Shown: in pieces, positions 6,563-12,726 of the stretch | Position numbering within the stretch: position 1 is the first letter of the stretch | How the letters are laid out: every line of letters starts with the position of its first letter | Assembly: GCA_002421845.1 (NCBI GenBank) | Contig: DISL01000015.1 | Coordinates: forward strand, 10,184-23,575 | Origin: Epsilonproteobacteria bacterium UBA6211 | GTDB taxonomy: Bacteria > Campylobacterota > Campylobacteria > Campylobacterales > Arcobacteraceae | Reading direction: 5' to 3' | Length of the DNA stretch: 13,392 bases | The notes under the pieces: model-generated | Databases searched by the model: none | What the model was told of the DNA's origin: nothing | What the model saw: only the letters and a program-made list of their open reading frames with translations | Translations under genes and position numbers: made by a program

Positions 6563-7129
6563 ATGTTAAGTCAAACTTCTCACAAGTTGTTATCCGTATC
6601 AGTTTTTTCAGCTCTTATTTTTGCAGGTTGTTCTCAAAAACAAGAACACCCAAAACCAAATCTCGTAGAAGGTGGACAATGTATCATAGCAGGTGTTGAT
6701 GCACCTCTTTGGGCTTGTGGCTCATATAGCGAAGATGCAAGATACGTAGCAGTAGGCTCTGCTCCTATTTCAAAGCTTGGGCATGACTTTAGCAGACGTG
6801 AAGCACTTGCAAATGCTAGATCAAACCTTGTAAATCAAATCAAACTACAAGTAAAAAACAAAACCGAATCATATATGCGTTCAACGGGACAAAAAGACCA
6901 AGAAGCAGTTGAGAGAGTCGTAACTATGGTTTCAAAACAAACTGCCGATTTAACCCTTAGGGATTCAAAACAAATCAGTTATTGGGAAAACAAAGGGGAC
7001 AACTCCATATATCTACTCGTAGCTATAGACAAAGCAAAAGTAGATAGTATTATAGACAACGAAATCAAAAACGGTGTGGGAAGCGGAACGCAAATAAGCA
7101 ACTCACAAGAAGCACTAAAAGATATATAA
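6563..7129 (+). CDS. LPP20-family lipoprotein (first gene of lipoprotein operon)
   Basis: 188 residues. Signal peptide with lipobox LIFAGC (lipid on C23). The region from about 45 to 165 has the LPP20 pattern: APLWACG, then YVAVGSAP, a REALANARSNLVNQIKLQV helix and a final strand YLLVAI. The LPP20 group includes the H. pylori antigen Lpp20 and the flagellar protein FlgP; the exact role here is not known. Site: outer membrane or periplasm. AAAGGA lies 6 nt before ATG. The C-terminus QEALKDI recurs almost unchanged at the end of the next small lipoprotein. First of four closely packed genes. Confidence 0.78.
   Translation: MLSQTSHKLLSVSVFSALIFAGCSQKQEHPKPNLVEGGQCIIAGVDAPLWACGSYSEDARYVAVGSAPISKLGHDFSRREALANARSNLVNQIKLQVKNKTESYMRSTGQKDQEAVERVVTMVSKQTADLTLRDSKQISYWENKGDNSIYLLVAIDKAKVDSIIDNEIKNGVGSGTQISNSQEALKDI
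7109..7127 (+). repeat. 19-bp direct repeat at gene end, copy 1
   Basis: GAAGCACTAAAAGATATAT at the 3' end of the LPP20 gene matches 7251-7269 at 17 of 19 bases. It encodes EALKDI in the same frame. Confidence 0.7.
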
Positions 7130-7139
7130 GAGGTAATAA

Positions 7140-7271
7140 ATGACAAAGTTTTTTGTACTTTTGGTTATGGGTACCCTATTTTTTAGTGCGTGTTCATCAA
7201 AAACACATGAAATTAACGTGGATACAAAAACCCAACAAAATAATGCAAAAGAGGCACTAAAAGATTTATGA
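7140..7271 (+). CDS. Small lipoprotein, 43 residues
   Basis: Starts at ATG 7140 with AAGAGG 6 nt upstream and ends in TGA at 7269-7271, overlapping the next gene's ATG (ATGA). The product is a signal peptide MTKFFVLLVMGTLFFSAC with a serviceable lipobox (lipid on C18), then a short polar tail ending AKEALKDL. The tail mirrors the QEALKDI end of the preceding LPP20 protein, so it may have arisen by partial duplication, or both tails may bind the same partner. No domain is recognised. Strict start-stop coupling and position inside the operon argue that it is a real gene. Confidence 0.72.
   Translation: MTKFFVLLVMGTLFFSACSSKTHEINVDTKTQQNNAKEALKDL
7251..7269 (+). repeat. 19-bp direct repeat at gene end, copy 2
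   Basis: GAGGCACTAAAAGATTTAT, partner of 7109-7127, 142 bp downstream, again at the 3' end of a lipoprotein gene. Confidence 0.7.
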
Positions 7272-8272
7272 AAAAAGAGTTTTTATTCGTAGCTTTTGCA
7301 TCTATTTTTATATTCGGCGGTTGTGCCGATAAGGTATTGGTCAACGGAACAAAACCTGCCCTTATAGATAGGGCATCCCAAACCAAAAAAGTGGCAATTT
7401 TACGATTTGAAAACGATGATGTGGGGCTAGGTATAAAGCTAGAATCTGCCATGTATAAAACAAAAGTAAACGGTAATTCGTATTTTACGATAATAAGCAA
7501 AAAAAATCGTGACGATATAATCAACGAACAAAAATTCCAATACTCCGGACTTGCCAACAAAGAAAATAGCGTAGAAATAGGTGGGCTTCTAGGGGCTGAA
7601 GCACTTATAAGCGGTAGGGTAAATAACGCCTCCTTACAAACCAACCATTACTACGAAAGACGTGTACAATGTCTTGATAAAAAATGTGAACAAAAAAGAG
7701 AATATCACGTCCCTTGCGTAAACGGCAATTACTCCATGTCTGCAAATATTTCTATGATTGACGTGGCAAAGGGGGATGTTATATTTACCGACAACTACTC
7801 CCAAAATGCAACCTATTCAAGATGTTCGGACGAAGGGGGAGGACTACCTTCAAAAGGTGCCGTTATGGAACAATTTGCAAACAATATAGTAAATAAATTT
7901 ATGCCGAATATCGCCCCGACTCAAGTTAGTTATTATCTTGAAATTTTAGATGACCCTGAAATAGACTACGACGATGAACAAGAAAAGATGTTAGAAAACG
8001 GTATAGAGTATATCAAAATGGGAAGACTTGACAGAAGTGAAGAGCTTTTTAGTAAACTTTTGACATCCACAAACGACAAATGTTATGTGGCATCATATAA
8101 TCTAGCGGTAATAAAAGAGACAAAAGGAGAGTACGAATATGCAAAACAGCTTTATACCCTATCCGATACCCTAAGTCCCGAACCCAACAAAACCATATCA
8201 GCAGCTATTTTGAGAATAGATAGACTTCTTGTTGAGCAAAAATCATTACAAAGTCAGCTAGAAAACAAATGA
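7268..8272 (+). CDS. CsgG/LpoB-like lipoprotein with C-terminal TPR-like repeats
   Basis: 334 residues. Lipobox FGGC puts the lipid on C19. Residues about 40-215 follow the CsgG/LpoB-type alpha/beta fold: KVAILRFEND, then YFTIISKKNRDDIINEQ, GGLLGAEALISGRV and a strand pair around ISMIDVAKGDVIF. Four cysteines (135, 140, 150, 186) in this domain could form disulfides in the periplasm. Residues about 235-320 look like two tetratricopeptide-type helix pairs (EYIKMGRLDRSEELFSKLL and YNLAVIKETKGEYEYAKQLY). CsgG forms an export pore and LpoB activates a peptidoglycan synthase; the sequence does not tell which function, if either, applies. It overlaps both neighbours by 4 bp, so translation is probably coupled. 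Confidence 0.76.
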   Translation: MKKEFLFVAFASIFIFGGCADKVLVNGTKPALIDRASQTKKVAILRFENDDVGLGIKLESAMYKTKVNGNSYFTIISKKNRDDIINEQKFQYSGLANKENSVEIGGLLGAEALISGRVNNASLQTNHYYERRVQCLDKKCEQKREYHVPCVNGNYSMSANISMIDVAKGDVIFTDNYSQNATYSRCSDEGGGLPSKGAVMEQFANNIVNKFMPNIAPTQVSYYLEILDDPEIDYDDEQEKMLENGIEYIKMGRLDRSEELFSKLLTSTNDKCYVASYNLAVIKETKGEYEYAKQLYTLSDTLSPEPNKTISAAILRIDRLLVEQKSLQSQLENK

Positions 8273-9264
8273 GATTTTTTAAATACATACTTTTCATAGC
8301 GGTAATTCTTACATTTTCAAATTGTTCAAAGGATATAGAAAATATAGCCAAAAAAGAGGTTTCTTACCCATCATGGTATCTAAATCCTCCGCAAAACGAT
8401 TCTAGCCTACTCTACGGTATAGGTGAGGGATTTACCATAAACGAAGCTACGAAAAATGCCCTTGAAAACCTATCTTCAAGGCTTATGGTGACTATTTCGT
8501 CAAACACCGTATCATCTTCAAAATCATTTACCGATTATAGAGAGTACACCACAAAAACCACTACGCAAGATATAAAAAGCGAAATAGAAAAACTCTCATT
8601 TAACAACTATAAAGTTGAAGATTCTTTATCAATGGATAGAAGGATTATTGTACTTCTTAGTTCTCCGAAAAACGATATGACAAAAACACTACAAGACCAA
8701 ATCAACACCCTTTATAAAGAGCTTGACTTCATCAATACAAACTCTACCAAACACGACCCTTTGACAAATATTTTTACTTATGAAAAGATGCTTGAAAAGC
8801 TATACGTAAACTACAACAAATCTCAAATTTTAGCTGACCTTACATCATCTAACAACGATAAATATATCAAAACGGTAGATGAGCTAAAAGCAAAAGTTTA
8901 CAAAGAAAAAAGCAAGATTATGTTTTTTATCACTGCAGATAAAGACTCGGAAATCTTCAAAGATACGGTCAAAGACAATATACTAAAAAACAAATTCAAA
9001 GTAATCCAAACTAAAGAAAACAATCCATATTGCTACCAAATAGACCTAAGGGCTACTAGCTCACGCAATAACCCTTATGGTATGTATATCATAGATAGTA
9101 TCCTCAATATCAAAATACTAGACAATCAAAATACTCAAATATCAAGCAACTCACATAGCATCAAAGGTGCTTCGTCACAAAGCTTTGATGATGCAAAAAT
9201 AAATCTTATCAATAAACTAAAAACTTTGACTAACGTCAATGAAACTATTTTTTTAAACAGATAA
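8269..9264 (+). CDS. LPP20-family lipoprotein (last gene of lipoprotein operon)
   Basis: 331 residues. Signal peptide ending FSNC; the lipobox is weak because Asn sits before C19, but the position fits. Residues about 30-115 are LPP20-like: YPSWYLNPPQND, LLYGIGEG, then a NEATKNALENLSSRLMVTIS helix-strand. The middle (about 140-215) is helical and charged. The last third (about 217-325) has alternating strands, including IMFFITAD and CYQIDLRAT, without a family I can name. Starts by ATGA overlap with the CsgG-like gene. Two LPP20 proteins beside a CsgG-like one recall the flagellar outer-membrane set FlgO/FlgP/FlgT, but no flagellar gene is in the window. Confidence 0.74.
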   Translation: MRFFKYILFIAVILTFSNCSKDIENIAKKEVSYPSWYLNPPQNDSSLLYGIGEGFTINEATKNALENLSSRLMVTISSNTVSSSKSFTDYREYTTKTTTQDIKSEIEKLSFNNYKVEDSLSMDRRIIVLLSSPKNDMTKTLQDQINTLYKELDFINTNSTKHDPLTNIFTYEKMLEKLYVNYNKSQILADLTSSNNDKYIKTVDELKAKVYKEKSKIMFFITADKDSEIFKDTVKDNILKNKFKVIQTKENNPYCYQIDLRATSSRNNPYGMYIIDSILNIKILDNQNTQISSNSHSIKGASSQSFDDAKINLINKLKTLTNVNETIFLNR

Positions 9265-9279
9265 AATCACACTAAGCCT

Positions 9280-9345
9280 TAAGCCAAATTATAAAAATAG
9301 CAACAACACACTAATTTTATTGTCTCCATAAACAAGTTTGGCTTA
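9280..9345. repeat. Long-loop inverted repeat in intergenic space
   Basis: TAAGCCAAA at 9280-9288 is complementary to TTTGGCTTA at 9337-9345, with 48 bp between; with one gap the arms extend through CCT/AGG. The loop is AT-rich and holds no gene. There is no T-tract after the stem, so an intrinsic terminator is not supported. Confidence 0.4.
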
Positions 9346-9375
9346 TAGGTCTATACTACTAAATAAAGTGTCGGT

Positions 9376-9918
9376 ATGATAAAAACCTACTTGCATAAAA
9401 TGAAACCAAAGCAACAACGCCCACCCAAAAAACATATCTCAAAAATATTATGGTCGGTTCTCGGTTCTTTTTTGGGGATATACCTAGTAGCGGTTTTCGG
9501 CAAACTATTTTCTACGGATTTTGTATTTTTATTAGGTTCTTTCGGAGCATCGGCTGTTTTGATTTACGGTGCACCTGAAGCATCTTTTTCTCAACCTAGA
9601 AATCTAATAGGAGGTCATATATTATCCGCATTTTGCGGAGTAATAAGTGTCAAGTTTTTTGGATTCTTACCTTTTGAGATATTATGTGCCGTTAGTGTGG
9701 CTTTATCGGTGTTTGTGATGCATTTTACGACTACGATGCACCCACCCGGAGGTGCAACTGCTTTGATTTATGTTATGGGAAACGATTTAAACACTCTAGG
9801 ATGGCTCTATCCGATAACCCCTATCGGTATAGGGGCATTTTTGATGCTTATCGTAGCTTTGATTGTAAACAATCTCTCATCCAATACAAAAAGACACTAT
9901 CCTATTTATTGGATTTAA
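9376..9918 (+). CDS. HPP-family integral membrane protein
   Basis: 180 residues with four or five hydrophobic segments and the family motif HPPGGATAL at 122-130. Plant plastid HPP proteins have been reported to move nitrite; bacterial ones often lie near denitrification or NO genes, so nitrite or nitrogen-oxide transport is a reasonable but unproven guess here. The basic N-terminus (KPKQQRPPKKH) before the first helix should stay in the cytoplasm. ATG 9376 has only a weak ribosome binding site; ATG 9403 is an alternative. TATACT at 9352-9357 could be its -10. Its TAA overlaps the stop of the converging DUF59 gene (9915-9918). Confidence 0.8.
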   Translation: MIKTYLHKMKPKQQRPPKKHISKILWSVLGSFLGIYLVAVFGKLFSTDFVFLLGSFGASAVLIYGAPEASFSQPRNLIGGHILSAFCGVISVKFFGFLPFEILCAVSVALSVFVMHFTTTMHPPGGATALIYVMGNDLNTLGWLYPITPIGIGAFLMLIVALIVNNLSSNTKRHYPIYWI

Positions 9919-10220
9919 AACCCACCTAGTTTTTTCTTAACTTCATCAGTTGCCATAGAGATATTCCAAGCAGGTTCCCATACAAGTTCCACTTCTACAT
10001 GTTCTACTTTTGGAAGCTCTCTCATGACAGCCTCTTCAACCCATTGAACTATCAACTGATGCAAAGGACAAGCTTTTGTACTAAGAGTCATAATAACTCT
10101 TACATTGCCTTTCTCATCGCAAATAGCATCATAAATCAAACCCATTTCTACAAGATTAAACCCCACTTCAGGATCGTTTACGGTAGATACCGCTTTGAAA
10201 ATTTCATCTTTTGAATACAT
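9915..10220 (-). CDS. DUF59/MIP18-family iron-sulfur cluster assembly protein (SufT/PaaD-like)
   Basis: 101 residues, nearly the bare domain. The family signatures are NDPEVGFNLVEMGLIYD at 15-31 and the invariant cysteine in STKACPLH (C51). Proteins of this kind help load iron-sulfur clusters on target enzymes. AGGAG is 6 nt before ATG. It is the last gene of a leftward set after the 12-helix membrane protein (68 bp gap) and the DUF2249 protein. In an NO-exposed setting, repair or delivery of clusters to damaged proteins is plausible, but no client can be named. Confidence 0.85.
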   Translation of the reverse strand: MYSKDEIFKAVSTVNDPEVGFNLVEMGLIYDAICDEKGNVRVIMTLSTKACPLHQLIVQWVEEAVMRELPKVEHVEVELVWEPAWNISMATDEVKKKLGGF

Positions 10221-10242
10221 TTTATACTCCTACTTAAAAAGT

Positions 10243-10266
10243 TACTGAGGTACTTAGGTACTGAGT
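10243..10266. repeat. Three tandem 8-bp units
   Basis: TACTGAGG, TACTTAGG, TACTGAGT: three head-to-tail units differing by single bases, 23 bp upstream of the DUF59 start inside the operon gap. It may be a regulator site or a slippage product; no function is visible. Confidence 0.55.
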
Positions 10267-10288
10267 CTAAACTACCGCCTACTCTCTA

Positions 10289-11524
10289 CTACCTAAACCT
10301 CACCATATACAAAACATCTTTTAGCAAAAACATTGCACTAAAAACCAAAAAACTAACCCCACCTCTGTATAAATCATCTAGTCCAAATATCAACGATACA
10401 AATATACAAACAAACCCTAAAATATTAAAAATCAAAGTAATATTTGCACTTTTAGCAGGTACCATATCAGCTAACATAGGGACTTTTTGTTTACCTACAA
10501 GTGGTGAAAATCGCTCAAACCATACTAAAAAAGGGACTATTTTGTACAAATGCCCCAAAATCATAGGTGCAATCATCCCAAACATTACACAAAAACCAAA
10601 TAGTACCAAAGTCGTATCACTTTGAGTCAAATAATAAGTCACCCCGCATACCAAACTAGCCACAAAACCAAAAGCAAAATAAACCATATAAAAATAGTAA
10701 ATATCCTTTTGTATTCTAGCTCTTGTTTTGTATATCAAAAAAAGCTCATAAAAATAAAACGAGAAGGAAACAAACAACAATATTTCAGCTATTTGGCTAA
10801 ATATTTTTATACCGAAAACTTCGCCCGTAAAGACGCTTATTATTGCTATTGCCAAGCTCCATAATGCAACTTTTAGATATCTTGTATCAAAGGAGTGAGA
10901 AAGCCAAAACATAGGAACAAGTATATAACTAAGCCCCATAATAGTAAAGCCGACATACCCAAAAAGTACCAAAAATACATGGACTTTGAGCAGTGCATCC
11001 AAATCAATGCTTACAAATCCACCGTATCCAAGAGCCATTATAAACCCTACTATAATACCGAGTAACAAAAAAATATTTGCAACCAAAACGGTCGTAGATA
11101 CAAAGTTGAGCTTTTTTACACGAAGGAGTGTGGCAAAGGTTTCAAACATAAAAATCCCAAATGCTATAAATGCCACTAGCCCACCAAAAGATAGTAATAC
11201 CGGATAAAAATAAAATCCGCTCACCATCAAAAAAGTACCTATCAACAGTAATGGATACACGGCGTAATAAAGCTCTACGGCAAAGTGTTCAACTTCTAGC
11301 ACTACCGGTACAAGCTGTGCCATAGCACCAAAAATCGACATCATCACAAACCCAAGCAAAAAAAGGTGAACAAATGCCAAAACTCCCAAATCTTTGGTAG
11401 AAACGGCACTCGTATCAAACCCAAACATCAACAACGCACCAAATATATATACAACCAAAGCAGATATAAAAAAAGGGGCTATAAGCTTAAAAGGCGGTGC
11501 AAATTGTTGTGATATTTTCATCAT
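10289..11524 (-). CDS. Twelve-helix membrane protein related to NnrS / heme-copper subunit I
   Basis: 411 residues with about twelve hydrophobic helices and only five histidines: H53, H80, H182, H210, H325. I do not recognise a named family with certainty. Three segments resemble each other: IFGAMAQLVPVV (about 64-75), IMGLSYILVPMF (about 195-206) and ILGHLYKIVPFL (about 322-333), and the first two are each framed by histidines 27-28 apart (H53/H80, H182/H210). A threefold repeat of four helices is the plan of heme-copper oxidase subunit I, and NnrS also has a 12-helix heme-binding fold. The canonical catalytic HH and HLWVE motifs of NorB are absent, so it is not itself an NO reductase of known type. 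ATG 11524 lies 2 bp after the DUF2249 stop, so the two are co-transcribed. A heme-binding NO-tolerance role is inferred from context. Confidence 0.65.
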   Translation of the reverse strand: MMKISQQFAPPFKLIAPFFISALVVYIFGALLMFGFDTSAVSTKDLGVLAFVHLFLLGFVMMSIFGAMAQLVPVVLEVEHFAVELYYAVYPLLLIGTFLMVSGFYFYPVLLSFGGLVAFIAFGIFMFETFATLLRVKKLNFVSTTVLVANIFLLLGIIVGFIMALGYGGFVSIDLDALLKVHVFLVLFGYVGFTIMGLSYILVPMFWLSHSFDTRYLKVALWSLAIAIISVFTGEVFGIKIFSQIAEILLFVSFSFYFYELFLIYKTRARIQKDIYYFYMVYFAFGFVASLVCGVTYYLTQSDTTLVLFGFCVMFGMIAPMILGHLYKIVPFLVWFERFSPLVGKQKVPMLADMVPAKSANITLIFNILGFVCIFVSLIFGLDDLYRGGVSFLVFSAMFLLKDVLYMVRFR

Positions 11525-11526
11525 TG

Positions 11527-11883
11527 TTAGTGGCTACACTTTCCACCGCTACAACTGTTTTGGGAAAAATCAGTATTTGAAGTAGCATTTGATTTTTTGT
11601 TAAAAACCACTATAGATCTTCCATCCTCCAAAGTATTTTCTTCAAAATCAAACTCACCGCTGATTTTAGGAAAAAGCCCTGCCGGTGATTTGTGATTTAT
11701 CATTACTAACTTTTCGCCGTTTTTTAGTAATTGTAATCCTACCATAGCATTTACCATAGGCTCAGGCGGAGGAGTTTGGCTACTATCAAAATAGTAATAT
11801 TTAACACCGTTTTCCTCATATTCAAAAAACGGCACAGTCGCACCGTTTACATCTATATTTTTTGCATTTTTTGTAGAAATCAT
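11527..11883 (-). CDS. DUF2249-family protein with cysteine-rich tail
   Basis: 118 residues, soluble. Residues about 28-95 fit DUF2249: YFDSSQTPPPEPMVNAM, a GEKLVMINHKSPAGLFPKI strand-helix, and a final strand SIVVFNKK. The family is frequent in denitrification and NO-response clusters; function unknown. The end, SCSGGKCSH (C111, C116, H118), is separated from the fold by a Ser/Asn/Thr linker and could bind metal or sit in thiol exchange. AAAGGAT is 5 nt before ATG 11883. An FNR-type box and a TATAAA -10 (11916-11911) precede it. First gene of the leftward operon with the 12-helix protein and the DUF59 protein. Confidence 0.75.
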   Translation of the reverse strand: MISTKNAKNIDVNGATVPFFEYEENGVKYYYFDSSQTPPPEPMVNAMVGLQLLKNGEKLVMINHKSPAGLFPKISGEFDFEENTLEDGRSIVVFNKKSNATSNTDFSQNSCSGGKCSH

Positions 11884-11936
11884 TGTCGATCCTTTAAATT
11901 TTTACGACATTTTATAAGATTTACAAAATCAATGCA

Positions 11937-11950
11937 TTGATACTAATCAA
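11937..11950. promoter_or_regulatory. Perfect FNR/DNR-type box in a divergent promoter
   Basis: TTGAT-ACTA-ATCAA, a full match to the consensus. Leftward -10 TATAAA (11916-11911) and rightward -10 TATCAT (11972-11977) are centred 30 and 31 bp from the box centre, so one dimer could activate both the DUF2249 operon and the J-domain gene. Confidence 0.75.
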
Positions 11951-12028
11951 CGAATACAAAATACTTAATCGTATCATAACTTTATTAGTAGTACAATCTT
12001 AGCATATTTGATAAAATCGAGTTTTAAC

Positions 12029-12313
12029 ATGGAACATATAAAATACGCTGACTTTGAAAAAGCAGTCACTACGCTACATCTTATAAGCAAAACGGACAGA
12101 AAAAAGGTTAGAAGTCAATATCTAAAACTATCCAAACAGTACCATCCTGATACCCAAAACGGAGATACGGCAAAATTTCAGGAGATAAACGACGCATATC
12201 ATTTGATAGTACAATATATGGATAACTACCGCTTTGACTTTTCAAAAAACGAGTTCAAAAACCAATACCCGTTTTCGGATAAAACAGACGGTGACTGGCT
12301 TTACGGGATATAA
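12029..12313 (+). CDS. Small J-domain (DnaJ-like) protein
   Basis: 94 residues. A J domain occupies about residues 5-63: helix II SQYLKLSKQY, the HPD loop at 39-41 (HPDTQNGDTAKF), and helix III EINDAYHLIVQYM. There is no G/F region, zinc-finger region or client-binding domain; a short tail of aromatic and charged residues ends DWLYGI. It should stimulate a DnaK-type ATPase for a special client. Under the shared FNR-type box, a client in NO-damaged or heme/iron-sulfur enzymes is possible (inference). ATG 12029 is preferred; an in-frame TTG at 12008 is possible. The ribosome binding site is weak (GAG). Confidence 0.82.
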   Translation: MEHIKYADFEKAVTTLHLISKTDRKKVRSQYLKLSKQYHPDTQNGDTAKFQEINDAYHLIVQYMDNYRFDFSKNEFKNQYPFSDKTDGDWLYGI

Positions 12314-12316
12314 GTA

Positions 12317-12330
12317 TTGATTTACATCAT
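12317..12330 (+). promoter_or_regulatory. FNR/DNR-type box upstream of the cytochrome c gene
   Basis: TTGAT-TTAC-ATCAT, one mismatch to consensus. TATGAT at 12353-12358 (five of six for a -10) is centred 32 bp downstream. It lies 3 bp after the J-domain stop, giving the cytochrome its own promoter. Confidence 0.65.
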
Positions 12331-12380
12331 AGACTAATCTTTTCAGATTTGTTATGATTTCAAGAAAAAAAGGATTTGTA

Positions 12381-12722
12381 GTGAAAAAAGCATTACTTAT
12401 TTTTACTATATCGTCAGTCACTCTTTTTGCTGCCAATTTAGGAGAAACACTATTTAACGGTAATTGTACTTCATGCCACAATATCACTACACCCAATTCT
12501 GCCCCTTCCATACAAGAGATAAAGCAATATTACACAAAAGCGTTTCCCCAAAAAGATGCTTTCGTACTTTTTATGTCTGAGTGGGTAAGTTCACCGGATG
12601 CAAAAACAGCTATGATGCCCCACGCTATCAAAAAATACGGTCTTATGCCTGAGCTTGGATATGATAAAGATACATTGACTGAAATCTCAAAATATATTTT
12701 TGAAACCAATTTTAAGAAATAA
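12381..12722 (+). CDS. Monoheme c-type cytochrome, periplasmic
   Basis: 113 residues. Signal peptide MKKALLIFTISSVTLFA, then NLGETLFNGNCTSCHNIT with the heme site CTSCH (C29, C32, H33). The distal ligand is probably a methionine in KTAMMPHAI (M78/M79) or GLMPEL (M89), as in small class I cytochromes. Start is GTG at 12381, with AAAGGA 6 nt upstream; an ATG at 12354 in the same frame lies inside the -10 element and would spoil the signal peptide. The FNR-type box places it with the nitrogen-oxide genes as an electron carrier; its partner is not visible, since the NO reductase here is quinol-type and NosZ is broken. Confidence 0.85.
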   Translation: MKKALLIFTISSVTLFAANLGETLFNGNCTSCHNITTPNSAPSIQEIKQYYTKAFPQKDAFVLFMSEWVSSPDAKTAMMPHAIKKYGLMPELGYDKDTLTEISKYIFETNFKK

Positions 12723-12726
12723 CCAT

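Noticed and set aside
7213..7644. 143-codon frame on the minus strand
   Set aside because: It is antisense to the lipoprotein operon, with no ribosome site or recognisable domain.
9353..9359. TACTACT half-site of the Rrf2-type operator before the HPP gene (similar at 11987-11993 and 1802-1808)
   Set aside because: No matching second arm at the right spacing, and the full AATACTACTT arm also occurs by chance inside dmeF near 6253.
12354..12380. ATG start for cytochrome c
   Set aside because: It lies inside the -10 element; GTG 12381 has the ribosome site and gives a normal signal peptide.
12242..12511. 89-codon frame on the minus strand
   Set aside because: It covers the J-domain end, the FNR-type box and the cytochrome start; no domain is seen.
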